Source of the DNA: an uncultured Tateyamaria sp.
GTDB lineage: Bacteria; Pseudomonadota; Alphaproteobacteria; Rhodobacterales; Rhodobacteraceae
DNA: 64,000 nt
Direction of reading: 5' to 3'
Assembly (NCBI GenBank): GCA_947501275.1
Contig: CANMVD010000003.1
Coordinates: forward strand, 417,720-481,719
Shown piece by piece: positions 51,498 to 60,226 of the stretch (position 1 is the stretch's first letter; each line of letters starts with the position of its first letter). The notes beneath the pieces are model-generated. The model was not told where the DNA came from. It did not search any database and saw only the letters and a list, made by a program, of their open reading frames with translations. The position numbers and the translations under genes are program-made.

Positions 51498-52382
51498 ATG
51501 ACCAAAACGTTTTCGAGTGCCCTGCTTTGCGGGACACTTCTAACCGCGAGTGTTCTGGCCCTCCCAGCATCGGCCGCATCGGTTATCTACACACTCAATA
51601 GCGGGGTCCGGGTCGGCGGATCATCAAATTCTGATTTCGATGATATCTCGCAGGACACACTTGTTGCACTGGCAGACAACGCAAGCGTATCCGTGTCTTC
51701 CGCCGTTGATGACGCTTCCGGGCCGGGTCAGGGCACCAGCACCGCAGGCTTTGACATTGACCAAACAACTGGCTCGATCAAGTTCGGGGCGTCAGGTGGT
51801 GTCACCGCACCCTCGTCGCCGATCAGCTCAAGCGCCAGCAGCACACTGTCCCTGTTTATTGCCGAAGACTTTCTGATCACCGGCACCGGCAACATCACAT
51901 TCCGCTTGGGGATCGAAGGACTTTTGTCCAACGCAACCTCAACACTGTCGGGCGGTGACGGATCCAGCATGAATGCGTTCATGCGGCTCGTGGACACGTC
52001 CAATGGATTTGATGTGCTCGGATCGGATCGGTTTTCTCAGAGCGTGGGTGCCAATGCCACGTCAATCATTGACGACGTTCTTGAATTCTCGGTCAACATC
52101 ACCGAAAGCAAATCCTACCTGTTCAATTTATCGCTGATGGCCAGCACGAGAGTCGGCGAAAAGGGACTTGGGAGTTCCGGCTTTTCGGCTTCCGACTTCT
52201 TCAACACTGCATTCCTGTCCTACACTGCGGACTCGTCGCTAACTGTGGCGCCATCAGATGCGCTGTTTCTATCCAATACAGGGCCCGGCCCGGTCCCTGC
52301 CGTGCCGCTGCCTGCGGGGGCGTGGCTGCTGCTGGGGGCACTTGGCGGGTTAAGGGTGCTCAGGCGCAAGCCCCGCGCCTGA
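51498..52382 (+). CDS. VPLPA-CTERM sorting-domain protein
   Basis: A 294-residue exported protein. It has a signal peptide (MTKTFSSALLCGTLLTASVLALPASAAS, cleavage near residue 26) and a serine/threonine-rich beta-type body without enzyme motifs. The C-terminus has the three-part sorting signal: PAVPLPAGAWLLLGALGGL, i.e. the VPLPA motif, a hydrophobic helix and a basic RRKPRA tail. Such tails are processed by an exosortase (XrtD type in the literature), which anchors or releases the protein at the cell surface; no exosortase gene is in the window. It is divergent from the LuxR-type gene and lies inside the rplL-rpoB interval. Confidence 0.88.
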   Translation: MTKTFSSALLCGTLLTASVLALPASAASVIYTLNSGVRVGGSSNSDFDDISQDTLVALADNASVSVSSAVDDASGPGQGTSTAGFDIDQTTGSIKFGASGGVTAPSSPISSSASSTLSLFIAEDFLITGTGNITFRLGIEGLLSNATSTLSGGDGSSMNAFMRLVDTSNGFDVLGSDRFSQSVGANATSIIDDVLEFSVNITESKSYLFNLSLMASTRVGEKGLGSSGFSASDFFNTAFLSYTADSSLTVAPSDALFLSNTGPGPVPAVPLPAGAWLLLGALGGLRVLRRKPRA

Positions 52383-52395
52383 CACCAATCCAGAC

Positions 52396-52437
52396 AAAAA
52401 AGGGGCGCCCCGAATTTCGGAGCGCCCCATATTTTTT
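52396..52437. terminator. Two-way terminator between rplL and the VPLPA-CTERM gene
   Basis: The stem GGGGCGC (52402-52408) with GCGCCCC (52422-52428), extended by inner CCGAA/TTCGG pairs, is flanked by an A run on the left and a T run on the right. It can end both the plus-strand VPLPA-CTERM transcript and the minus-strand rplJL transcript. Confidence 0.85.
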
Positions 52438-52466
52438 CACCTTGGCGGAACATTGCCCGCCTTGGG

Positions 52467-52844
52467 TTAGGCCAGTTCGACTTCGGCGCCAGCTGCTTCC
52501 AGCTTGCCTTTGATGTCTTCGGCTTCGGCTTTGTCGACGCCTTCTTTTATCTTGCCACCTGCTTCGACCAGATCTTTGGCTTCTTTCAGGCCCAGACCGG
52601 TGATGCCGCGGACTTCTTTGATCACGTTGATCTTGGAAGCGCCTGCGTTTTTCAGGACAACGTCAAATTCGGTCTTCTCTTCCTCGGCAGCGCCACCGGC
52701 ACCGTCAGCAGGGCCCGCCATCATGACTGCGCCACCGGCTGCAGGCTCGATGCCGTACTCGTCTTTGAGGATTGTTTTCAGTTCTTGTGCTTCAAGCAGG
52801 GTCAGACCAACGATCTCTTCTGCCAGTTTTTTCAGATCAGCCAT
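52467..52844 (-). CDS. rplL: Ribosomal protein bL12 (L7/L12)
   Basis: A 125-residue stalk protein: N-terminal dimerisation helix pair, an alanine/glycine-rich hinge (about residues 37-52) and the C-terminal domain with [43 protein letters not shown] sequence. It binds the L10 C-terminus and recruits GTPase factors. It follows rplJ by 72 bases; a terminator after it separates it from the genes that lie before rpoB. Confidence 0.97.
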   Translation of the reverse strand: MADLKKLAEEIVGLTLLEAQELKTILKDEYGIEPAAGGAVMMAGPADGAGGAAEEEKTEFDVVLKNAGASKINVIKEVRGITGLGLKEAKDLVEAGGKIKEGVDKAEAEDIKGKLEAAGAEVELA

Positions 52845-52916
52845 TTTATCAGCTCTTTCCGTTTCGATATGTGTGTTCCAACGCGTGAGGATATCCCACG
52901 CCGCTCAGACGTTTGC

Positions 52917-53432
52917 TTACGCTGCCGCCTTGTCCTCGATTGTGGACAAGATGGACGCAATGTTGCTTGCAGGTGCGCCAATGGAGCCGGCGATATTCGA
53001 TGCAGGTGCGCCAAGCATGCCCGCGATGGTGCTGATAAGCTCCTCGCGCGAAGGCATTTTCGACACAGCCGTGACACCGGCCCGGTCCAGAGCGTTCTCA
53101 CCCATTGCCCCACCAAGGATCACGAACTTGTCGTTTTCCTTGGCAAAGTCTTCGGACACCTTGGCAGCAGCCACGGGATCTTCAGAGAAGGTCAGAACGG
53201 TCATACCCGTCAGATAGTCAGCAATGCTTTCGCACGGCTTCCCGTCCAGGGCGATTTTGGCGAGCCTGTTTTTGGCAACCCGAACTGAAGCATCTGCATC
53301 ACGCGCACGCGCACGCAGATCCTGCATTTCGGCAACTGTCAGACCGGCGTAGTGGGCAACCACAACGACGCCAGAGCTTTCAAAGATTTGGCCAAGTTCC
53401 TCGACCACTTTCTCTTTCTGGGCTCTATCCAC
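52917..53432 (-). CDS. rplJ: Ribosomal protein uL10
   Basis: A 171-residue stalk base protein. The GTG at 53432 ([21 protein letters not shown]) has CTGGAG in front. The N-terminal rRNA/L11-binding domain with [15 protein letters not shown] and [10 protein letters not shown] is followed by the C-terminal helix that binds L12 dimers. The promoter and leader are upstream at 53433-53766, because the histidine-kinase gene now occupies the place normally held by rplA. Confidence 0.95.
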   Translation of the reverse strand: MDRAQKEKVVEELGQIFESSGVVVVAHYAGLTVAEMQDLRARARDADASVRVAKNRLAKIALDGKPCESIADYLTGMTVLTFSEDPVAAAKVSEDFAKENDKFVILGGAMGENALDRAGVTAVSKMPSREELISTIAGMLGAPASNIAGSIGAPASNIASILSTIEDKAAA

Positions 53433-53600
53433 AGTTTCACTCCAGTTATTGGAGGGGGTGACCCCTCCGGCTCGTTTTCACCACACCAAATGGCATGGCA
53501 ATCGGGTCCGTACGGGTCGTCGCAGCCCAAAGCCTGGAACACAAATGAGCCAGGCAGGAATGTCTCTTCCCGTCTCAGGCAGGAATTATGACTGGCCTAT
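53433..53600 (-). promoter_or_regulatory. Probable ribosomal protein L10 leader (autoregulatory mRNA structure)
   Basis: Immediately before the rplJ ribosome-binding site a strong hairpin (53451-53457 with 53462-53468) can hide or expose it. Further upstream two copies of ATTCCTGCCTG-type sequence occur about 25-30 bases apart in the transcript. Bacterial rplJ leaders bind L10-L12 and repress translation; the position and structures fit, but a covariance-model check was not possible. The remainder of this 334-bp gap, to 53766, holds no gene. Confidence 0.5.
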
Positions 53601-53766
53601 CCCAGTCACCCACCGTCTCGGACGAATAGAGGGCTGACGCGAATCGTGCGAAAGCCCTCTGATCGTGCTGATAGTCTCAAGTTTGCGGGTTGCCAAGTGG
53701 ATTTTCCTCCCGGCACCTCGGGAGTTCAGCATGCTGCTCATTTCGGGTCGCGCGTGATCCAAACGT

Positions 53767-55623
53767 TTAACCGGTTGAACTGCGCCTTTCAGGAGGTGGC
53801 TGGGCGCCATTGCCAAAGGAGCTGGGCGCGTCCGAACCAGTCTCGCGCAATATGGCTCTAAGCGTAGAAACCAATGCCCGTTTGGAAACCGGCTTGGCCA
53901 AGACCTCAACCATTCCGGCGGCTTTGTAAGACTGTACCTGTTGCGCCATGACATTGGCTGTAACCGCAACAACGGGGGGGGGATCAGTCTTGGCCAAAGC
54001 TGCGGCTTCGCGCAAATGCAGCGTGGCCTCCAGACCCGTCATCCCCGGCATCTGGATGTCCATGAGCACAACATCGACGTCAAGCGTTGCCAATTGCTCC
54101 AGGGCGTCCATGCCACTTTCCGCTTCAAAAATCTCCAATGCGTGTTCGCCAAGCAGTTTGCGCAAGACAAACCGGTTCGTGTGGGTGTCATCCACAATCA
54201 TCACGCGCCCTTTCAGCACGCTCTCGATGTCACTCTGATCTGCGTCACCTTTGTAGGCAGGCCGCGTCAACTCCACGCGGTCAAATGGCAGAAAAACATC
54301 AAACCGGGCCCCAAGACCCGGTTCGCTTTGCAAGGAAATGCTGCCCCCCATCGCCTGACACAAAGATCTGCAAATCGGCAGACCCAATCCAGTTCCACCA
54401 ACGTCGCGGGTCATGGTTTCATTGACTTGCTCGAACGGATCAAAAACGCGCTGCTGGGAATCATAGGGAATGCCGCTACCGGTATCGCTTACCGAGACAT
54501 AGAGACCTGTACCGGAACCTGCGATGCCATCAACATCATTGGTGCCATAGCGCGCTGTAATTCTGATATGGCCCGCCGAGGTGAATTTGACAGCGTTTGA
54601 CACAAGGTTGTGCAAAACCTGTCGAAACCGGCGCTCGTCGCCCTCGACTTTCGGCAGGGGGCCATCCGGCAGCATAAGGTTGATTGTCAAACCTTTGTCG
54701 GTGGCCTGTTTACAATGCAGGTCATGGGCCAATCGCAGGCAACCAAACGGATCAAAGACGGAATTTGTAATGACAAGTTTTCCAGCCTTTATCCGCGACA
54801 GATCAAGCACATCGTTGATCGTATCCAGCAGCAGACCACCCGAAGCCTCAATCACGGACACACATTGTTGCTGTTCTTTATTGAGTGGGTGGTCGGCAAG
54901 GTGCGACGCCATGCTGACGATACCATTCAAAGGCGTGCGAATTTCGTGACTGACGCTGGCGATAAAGTCGGATTTGGATTTGTTTGCGGCGTCTGCGAGA
55001 GCGCGCAGTGCCCGTTCACGTGCCTGAGCGCGTGAACCAAAGTAAATTTCTGCGACAAGATAGCCAATGATGAGAACAAGCAGCCCGACAATGAGAAGTT
55101 CGTGCTGCGTTCGGCGCACTTGCGTTTCTTTTGAGGCCTCGGCAAGAGCGTCGAACTGTACCGCGTTGAACTCGCGCACCCATGCTTTGCGCGTTGCAAC
55201 CACCAAGGGGGTGAGACTGACCTGCATATGCTGCAACTCGGCGCGCGTCGGTGCATCTGCGGCGAACAACACGGGATCATACCGATCCAGCCATGTGCGA
55301 TATCCTTTCAGCGCACCGGTTGTCAGAGGGCGGTGTTTGAAGTCAATCATTTCAACCACCTTGACCCGACTCCAAAGAAGGTCAAATTGCAGCCGCAGTG
55401 CCTCTACTTCGATACTGTCGCCTTCGACACGAGCCAACGCGGTGATCAAGCGTTGGCCCTCGTAAATCAGCTCGCTGACTTTCCACATGGTCGAAGAAAT
55501 GGACGCCGCCACTTGAGTTTCAGCTTCGCGAACATTGCTGCGCAAACCGACAAGCACGAACAGCAATCCACAACACATTGCGATTGCAAGCACGCTCCTT
55601 TTGACAGGCGTCAACTGCAGCAA
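53767..55623 (-). CDS. Hybrid sensor histidine kinase (HisKA-HATPase-REC)
   Basis: A 618-residue inner-membrane kinase. Membrane segments are about 11-28 and 175-195, enclosing a 147-residue periplasmic sensor. The HisKA domain follows with His226 in SVSHEIRTPLNG. HATPase_c runs about 330-447 (NAVKFTS N-box, DTGSGIP, GGTGLGLPI). A receiver domain runs about 472-590, with phospho-acceptor Asp522 in VLMDIQMPG. A short proline/glycine-rich tail ends it. A small exported sulfite-oxidase-fold-like protein gene lies 9 bases upstream on the same strand, suggesting it feeds the periplasmic sensor. No separate response regulator gene is adjacent. Confidence 0.92.
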   Translation of the reverse strand: MLQLTPVKRSVLAIAMCCGLLFVLVGLRSNVREAETQVAASISSTMWKVSELIYEGQRLITALARVEGDSIEVEALRLQFDLLWSRVKVVEMIDFKHRPLTTGALKGYRTWLDRYDPVLFAADAPTRAELQHMQVSLTPLVVATRKAWVREFNAVQFDALAEASKETQVRRTQHELLIVGLLVLIIGYLVAEIYFGSRAQARERALRALADAANKSKSDFIASVSHEIRTPLNGIVSMASHLADHPLNKEQQQCVSVIEASGGLLLDTINDVLDLSRIKAGKLVITNSVFDPFGCLRLAHDLHCKQATDKGLTINLMLPDGPLPKVEGDERRFRQVLHNLVSNAVKFTSAGHIRITARYGTNDVDGIAGSGTGLYVSVSDTGSGIPYDSQQRVFDPFEQVNETMTRDVGGTGLGLPICRSLCQAMGGSISLQSEPGLGARFDVFLPFDRVELTRPAYKGDADQSDIESVLKGRVMIVDDTHTNRFVLRKLLGEHALEIFEAESGMDALEQLATLDVDVVLMDIQMPGMTGLEATLHLREAAALAKTDPPPVVAVTANVMAQQVQSYKAAGMVEVLAKPVSKRALVSTLRAILRETGSDAPSSFGNGAQPPPERRSSTG

Positions 55624-55632
55624 AACTGCCCC

Positions 55633-56157
55633 CTATTGCACCGTGAGACGGGCCAATTGCCAAATCATTTCAGTGTCAAATTTCTTGCTTTGGGCCTCCC
55701 GCTCCTTGAGCGGATAAACAACCCAGATCGGCCCCTTGTCGCGTACGCGCATTGGCATGCCGTTATGTTCCATAGCAAGGATCACGCCATGCAACTTGGC
55801 GTGCGACAATGGAATTTCGACGGAATAGTCGTTGATCGCCGTTGCCTGAAGGGTGGCACCGTTGGCCCCAACCGTGTCCAGCAGCGACATCAGTGTCGGA
55901 CCGGCAAACCGCTGCAATCCTTGCGTAAAGGGAGTGTAGCATTCCACCTCGACCCAATCGAGATTGGCCAACATCTCGCGGTCGAAAACTGCCCTCTCGG
56001 AATCATTTGTGCGCGAAATTGAACCGTCAACTTCGAGCAGCACAGGTCCGGAGGGTGCAGCCAGACCCGAAAAATTGCCTGATGCCGCCCATGTTTTGCG
56101 GCCCATAAGGGGAATAGATGCCAATAGCCCAAGGGCAATGCGTCGAGAAACCTTCAT
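55633..56157 (-). CDS. Exported molybdopterin-binding-fold-like protein (COG3915 type)
   Basis: A 174-residue secreted protein with a signal peptide (MKVSRRIALGLLASIPLMGRKTWAAS, cleavage after AWA or AAS). The body resembles the sulfite-oxidase molybdopterin domain: VECYTPFTQGLQRFAGPTLMSLLDTVGANG near residues 70-100 and NDYSVEIPLSHAKLHGVILAMEHNG after. The only cysteine in the body is in VECYTPFT, not in the place normally used to bind molybdenum, so catalysis is doubtful and a ligand- or signal-binding role is more likely. It is paired with the hybrid histidine kinase downstream. Confidence 0.7.
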   Translation of the reverse strand: MKVSRRIALGLLASIPLMGRKTWAASGNFSGLAAPSGPVLLEVDGSISRTNDSERAVFDREMLANLDWVEVECYTPFTQGLQRFAGPTLMSLLDTVGANGATLQATAINDYSVEIPLSHAKLHGVILAMEHNGMPMRVRDKGPIWVVYPLKEREAQSKKFDTEMIWQLARLTVQ

Positions 56158-56224
56158 TCCATGCCTCGATCAGAAATCAGTGCTCCGTTGCTAATCCCGT
56201 CCCCCTAAGATTCCGTTAGCCCAA

Positions 56225-56257
56225 AAGAAAAAGGGCGCACCAACCAAGGTGCGCCCC
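56225..56257 (-). terminator. rplKA intrinsic terminator
   Basis: A perfect 9-bp GC-rich stem (56233-56241 with 56249-56257) followed on the minus strand by a TTTTTCTTTT tract, 27 bases after the rplA stop. It separates rplKA from the histidine-kinase unit. Confidence 0.87.
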
Positions 56258-56283
56258 TTATTTCCAGACATACTGCTGACGAC

Positions 56284-56982
56284 TTACTCGGCGACAGCGC
56301 TGTCCACGTTCACGCTCACGCCCGGACCCATGGTCGAGCTCAGTGAGACTTTCTTCATGTATGTACCCTTGGCACCTGCAGGACGCGCCTTGGCAACCGC
56401 ACTAACAAAGGCGCGCACATTTTCGACCAGTTTGGCTTCGTCGAATGAGGCTTTGCCAACACCCGCGTGGATCACGCCAGCTTTTTCGACCTTGAACTGG
56501 ACTTCGCCACCCTTGGCCGCTTTGACTGCGTCGCCAACGTCCATGGTGACGGTGCCGACTTTCGGGTTGGGCATCAGGTTGCGCGGTCCGAGGACCTTAC
56601 CCAGACGGCCCACAACAGGCATCATGTCCGGTGTTGCGATGCAACGGTCAAAGTCGATCGTGCCGCCCTGAACAATTTCCATCAGGTCTTCGGCGCCGAC
56701 GATGTCCGCACCAGCGGCCTGCGCTTCCTCGGCTTTGGGGCCGCGCGCGAAAACAGCGACGCGAACGGTTTTGCCGGTGCCGTTAGGCAGGCCAACCACA
56801 CCACGGACCATCTGGTCTGCGTGGCGGGGGTCAACACCAAGGTTCATCGAGATCTCAACAGTCTCGTCGAATTTCGCGTTGGCATTGCCTTTGACCAGCG
56901 CGACTGCGTCTTCGACGGTCAAGTTGGATTTGCCGGCAAAAGCGGCGCGGGCTGCGGTTGTGCGTTTTCCGTGCTTTGCCAT
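56284..56982 (-). CDS. rplA: Ribosomal protein uL1
   Basis: A 232-residue L1 with the family patterns [29 protein letters not shown] near residues 34-58 and [22 protein letters not shown] near 125-146. It binds 23S rRNA at the L1 stalk and can repress its own operon. One base separates it from rplK, so they are cotranscribed; a terminator follows, and rplJL is a separate unit in this genome. Confidence 0.97.
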   Translation of the reverse strand: MAKHGKRTTAARAAFAGKSNLTVEDAVALVKGNANAKFDETVEISMNLGVDPRHADQMVRGVVGLPNGTGKTVRVAVFARGPKAEEAQAAGADIVGAEDLMEIVQGGTIDFDRCIATPDMMPVVGRLGKVLGPRNLMPNPKVGTVTMDVGDAVKAAKGGEVQFKVEKAGVIHAGVGKASFDEAKLVENVRAFVSAVAKARPAGAKGTYMKKVSLSSTMGPGVSVNVDSAVAE

Positions 56983-56983
56983 C

Positions 56984-57409
56984 TTACTTCACCTCGATGC
57001 CCATAGAGCGGGCGGAGCCCAGGATGATCTGCATTGCGCCGTCGATATCATTGGCGTTCAGATCTTTCATCTTCGCTTCGGCGATTTCACGCACCTGCGC
57101 AGGTGTCACGGACCCAACCATTTCGCGGCTTGGGTTATTGGCACCGGATTTCACCTTGGCGGCTTTCTTGAGATAGTAGGACGCTGGTGGCGTCTTGATA
57201 TCCATCGCGAAGGATTTGTCCTGATAATAGGAAATCACGGTTGGGCACGGCGCACCGGGCTCCATATCTGCCGTCTTGGCGTTGAACGCCTTGCAGAATT
57301 CCATGATGTTGATGCCGCGCTGACCCAGTGCTGGCCCAACGGGGGGCGACGGGTTTGCTTGTCCGGCGGGCACCTGCAATTTCATGGTGCCGGCAAGTTT
57401 CTTGGCCAT
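56984..57409 (-). CDS. rplK: Ribosomal protein uL11
   Basis: A 141-residue L11. The N-terminal [38 protein letters not shown] region carries the conserved proline-rich loop, and the C-terminal rRNA-binding domain has [22 protein letters not shown]. It sits at the factor-binding centre. The 206-bp gap upstream (to the OmpA-type gene) should hold the rplKA promoter, because an unrelated gene now lies between rplK and nusG. Confidence 0.97.
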   Translation of the reverse strand: MAKKLAGTMKLQVPAGQANPSPPVGPALGQRGINIMEFCKAFNAKTADMEPGAPCPTVISYYQDKSFAMDIKTPPASYYLKKAAKVKSGANNPSREMVGSVTPAQVREIAEAKMKDLNANDIDGAMQIILGSARSMGIEVK

Positions 57410-57615
57410 GTGCCAATCTCCTTTTCAACTCCGCCACGTCGCGACGCGCGGATATGGTTGATGTGGTCCGGTCCGAACAACGCGTTGTCCTCGCCTCCCA
57501 CGGGGGTGCCACAAACGTGACAGGGGCGCCGGATACAGCTCCCCTGCTCTATTATCAAGCCCATTCTTGCCAGAAGACGCCTTGGGGAGCGCCGTGTATG
57601 CATTCGGGCGATTGT

Positions 57616-58884
57616 TTACTTTTCTTCGAGGATCAAATCAAAGCTGACGCGGCTACCGGGTAATTCGCCGTCAATGAGCGGCCAAGACCGCGCGGCAATG
57701 ATCACCTGCTCGGGTGTGACCCCACGCCCCACCAGCATTGAGCGCAACGCCTTGGCACGCAAACGGCCCGTTTCAGGGGTTTCGCCAGACAGAACATCGG
57801 CTGAGTGATGGCCCACGATCCGCAACCGTGCGTGCGGACAGTCCATCGCGATCTTGGCAATGCCCATGGCGCGGTCCATGTCGCGCGTTGGCAACGCAAC
57901 GGAGCGCGGCGCGTAGAACAGGTGCGTGCCATTGATCGCGCGCTCGAGGTTAGAAACGCAATTGGCTGCGATCCAAGATGCTGCACCCGCATTATTGCGC
58001 ACAGCGGCTTGGGTCACTTCCTCGACGATCGAAAATTCGACGCGGCGATCATAGAACGCCTGAGGCTCCGGCCCGACGACGCCAGACGGCTGGCGATCAC
58101 CCCGTCCTTCGGCGAAGAACATGCTAGTGTCGATGCCGGATGCTGCAATGCGTTGGATCACCTGATTTGCGCGCTGTTCACTCAGCCGCAAATTGGCACC
58201 GGGATCACCGGAAGCGTCGGAGTGCCCCTCAACACGGATGCGCACCCCGCGACAGGATTGCGCAACCAGACCGATCAAGCGCCCCTGCTCGATCCCACCA
58301 GCATCCGCCGTGATTCCGCCACTGGGGAAGTAAATCACTGCCTGATTGGCCAGATTGCGCAGATCTTGCATACAACGCGTTGTGTCTTCAGCCACGGTCT
58401 GACCAGTCTCAAACCGCTGCGCTGCCAACGGCGTTGTTGTCAGGGCAGCTTGCCGCGTGTCCAGCTGAGGTGCCGCAGCGATCACAACCGCGGGTGCCTC
58501 TGCGACGGCTTGAGGGGCAGCGGGCTGAGCAAGCGGGGTTGTGGGCTGCAGCTCACTCAGAACACTCATTGTCGTTGCCTGACGCGCCACGATCTCGTCC
58601 TTGACCGCATTCTCTTCCCGTGCGGCCTCAAGCGCGGCTTGCAAACTGGCAATTTGCTCTAGCTGCCTTTGCTTTTCGACATCCACCTCAACAGGAGCCG
58701 GAGCGGCGGCAGGCTGTGGCGTCGGTGCGACCGCATTGGTTCCAGCCGCACTGGTGACAGCACGCGCTGGCGCATCTGCGGTTGTTGTATGAAAACTGTC
58801 GGTCAATAGTCCGGATCCCGCAAACAGGATTGCAACAGTCGGGACCATCCAAGGAAGGCCCTTCAGCAATGATTTCGGATTCAT
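57616..58884 (-). CDS. OmpA-family protein with two tandem OmpA-like domains
   Basis: A 422-residue envelope protein. The start at 58884 (MNPKSLLKGLPWMVPTVAILFAGSG) has a GGGGGG tract upstream and gives an N-terminal membrane anchor (about residues 10-27). An Ala/Pro-rich linker and a coiled coil (about 68-105) follow. OmpA-like domain 1 (about 180-287) has the peptidoglycan-binding pattern EGHSDASG-N-LSEQRA. A degenerate second domain (about 318-420) has VGHHSADVLSG in the same place. Each domain has a cysteine pair exactly 40 residues apart (171/211 and 309/349). It probably links the inner membrane to peptidoglycan. It is located between nusG and rplK, which is not usual. Confidence 0.85.
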   Translation of the reverse strand: MNPKSLLKGLPWMVPTVAILFAGSGLLTDSFHTTTADAPARAVTSAAGTNAVAPTPQPAAAPAPVEVDVEKQRQLEQIASLQAALEAAREENAVKDEIVARQATTMSVLSELQPTTPLAQPAAPQAVAEAPAVVIAAAPQLDTRQAALTTTPLAAQRFETGQTVAEDTTRCMQDLRNLANQAVIYFPSGGITADAGGIEQGRLIGLVAQSCRGVRIRVEGHSDASGDPGANLRLSEQRANQVIQRIAASGIDTSMFFAEGRGDRQPSGVVGPEPQAFYDRRVEFSIVEEVTQAAVRNNAGAASWIAANCVSNLERAINGTHLFYAPRSVALPTRDMDRAMGIAKIAMDCPHARLRIVGHHSADVLSGETPETGRLRAKALRSMLVGRGVTPEQVIIAARSWPLIDGELPGSRVSFDLILEEK

Positions 58885-58990
58885 AATACCCCCCAAGATA
58901 CGCTATTAGGCACTGCCACAGCACCAACATAATGTGCTGGGCTCTACCACTAGGCGTGAATACGCAACGTTCGTCAACATGGATCGAGGG

Positions 58991-59064
58991 TTATCCACAG
59001 ACTCTTCTCAGAGTCATTCCACCACTGGTAGTCAGGGCCGGTTTCAACGTGGGTTTTATCCACA
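58991..59064. promoter_or_regulatory. Two perfect DnaA-box sequences upstream of the OmpA-type gene
   Basis: TTATCCACA occurs at 58991-58999 and again at 59056-59064, both on the plus strand and 65 bases apart, in the 337-bp non-coding region between the OmpA-type gene and nusG. This is the consensus DnaA binding 9-mer. The region could be a DnaA-controlled promoter. There is no sign of an origin (no dnaA, dnaN or AT-rich unwinding element nearby). Confidence 0.45.
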
Positions 59065-59166
59065 GGGACGCGCATTGGGCAGAACGCGGAGGCACCCGAA
59101 AAGGTCATATGCACAGACTGATTCTTCCGATTCTCGCGATGCGATTCACCGGTTCGGGAAAACGCA

Positions 59167-59198
59167 GATGGCCACCTCACACTTGCGAGGCGGCCATC
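59167..59198 (-). terminator. nusG intrinsic terminator
   Basis: A 12-bp stem with one G-T wobble (59167-59178 with 59187-59198) around an 8-base loop; on the minus strand it is followed by TGCGTTTT. It begins 23 bases after the nusG stop. Confidence 0.8.
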
Positions 59199-59221
59199 AT
59201 GCACAACACGGTAATGCTCCG

Positions 59222-59755
59222 TCAGGTCTGTTTGTTGACCTGCGTGAACTCAAGCTCGACAGGCGTTTCCCGACCAAAGATCGACACAGTAACCTTGAGG
59301 CGCTGGTTCTCGTCATCAACTTCTTCGACGGTTCCGTCAAAGTCTTCGAAGGGACCATCGTTGACCTTGACCCGTTCGCCCACTTCGTAGTGGATCAGCG
59401 TACGAGGTGCTTCTTCACCCTCCTGCACGCGGTTCAGGATCTGGTTCACTTCGGCATCACGCATCGGCATTGGACGGCCCTGCGGCCCGAGGAAACCGGT
59501 CACGCGGTTGATCGAATTGATCAGGTGATACCCTTGATCCGACATTTCCATGTGAACCAGAACGTAGCCGGGCATAAAGCGACGCTCGGTCGTGACCTTC
59601 TTGCCCCGACGGACTTCGATCACCTCTTCGGTAGGTACCAATACCTCATCAATCTGGTCCTCAAGGCCTTTTTCCTCGACCGAGGTTCGGATCTGTTCTG
59701 CAATCTTCTTTTCGAAGTTGGACAGGACGCTGACCGAATACCACCGTTTTGCCAT
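59222..59755 (-). CDS. nusG: Transcription termination/antitermination protein NusG
   Basis: A 177-residue NusG with the N-terminal NGN domain ([36 protein letters not shown] near residue 60) and the C-terminal KOW domain ([36 protein letters not shown], about 125-160). It binds RNA polymerase to aid processivity and links to Rho and S10. It lies 182 bases after secE; a hairpin in that gap may reduce readthrough. Confidence 0.97.
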   Translation of the reverse strand: MAKRWYSVSVLSNFEKKIAEQIRTSVEEKGLEDQIDEVLVPTEEVIEVRRGKKVTTERRFMPGYVLVHMEMSDQGYHLINSINRVTGFLGPQGRPMPMRDAEVNQILNRVQEGEEAPRTLIHYEVGERVKVNDGPFEDFDGTVEEVDDENQRLKVTVSIFGRETPVELEFTQVNKQT

Positions 59756-59825
59756 GTCTTTCTGGCCCCTCGCCTAGTCTGTGTCTGTTGCGCGCCGATT
59801 GGCGGCTGTGTTCTGCTGCCTGAAT

Positions 59826-59859
59826 AAAAATCGGCGCGGGGCTCGAATCGCCGCGCGCC
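59826..59859 (-). terminator. Hairpin with T run between secE and nusG
   Basis: The GC-rich arms GGCGCG (59833-59838) and CGCGCC (59854-59859) pair, and on the minus strand a GATTTTTATT tract follows at once. It looks like an intrinsic terminator or attenuator between two genes that are normally cotranscribed, so nusG may also have a promoter of its own. Confidence 0.5.
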
Positions 59860-59937
59860 TACCTCAGGTCAGGGGTGCGAAATACTCTGCAGGGAATCAA
59901 AGTGCAAGGGGCTGGAGCGCCACAACACGCCGAGGCT

Positions 59938-60135
59938 CTAGCCAAAGAAAGTCAAAACGCTTTCAAGGCCCCAACGGATCAGAATATCAACCATTGCAAA
60001 GAAAACAGCTGTCAAAGCGGCCATGATAAAGACCATGACCGTGGTCAGTACGACCTCACGGCGTGTCGGCCACACAACTTTGGAAACTTCCGAACGGACC
60101 TGTTGGATGAACTGAAGCGGGTTGGTGGTGGCCAT
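59938..60135 (-). CDS. secE: Preprotein translocase subunit SecE
   Basis: A 65-residue single-span SecE. The amphipathic N-terminal part NPLQFIQQVRSEVSKVVWPTRREV contains the conserved VxWPTRxE signature, followed by one membrane helix (about residues 30-52). It clamps SecY in the translocon. The gene lies between a 238-residue membrane-protein gene and nusG. Confidence 0.96.
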   Translation of the reverse strand: MATTNPLQFIQQVRSEVSKVVWPTRREVVLTTVMVFIMAALTAVFFAMVDILIRWGLESVLTFFG

Positions 60136-60226
60136 GGAGCGTCTTTCCTGCTGCGCGCGATTAAGGGCATGTAACGATGCACCGCACGAACTTCAAGCAT
60201 GGAAACCGTGCCGTGCGCGCAGTGTA

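Noticed and set aside
58991..59064. Replication origin at the DnaA-box pair
   Set aside because: Only two boxes, no AT-rich unwinding stretch and no dnaA, dnaN, parAB or hemE neighbours.
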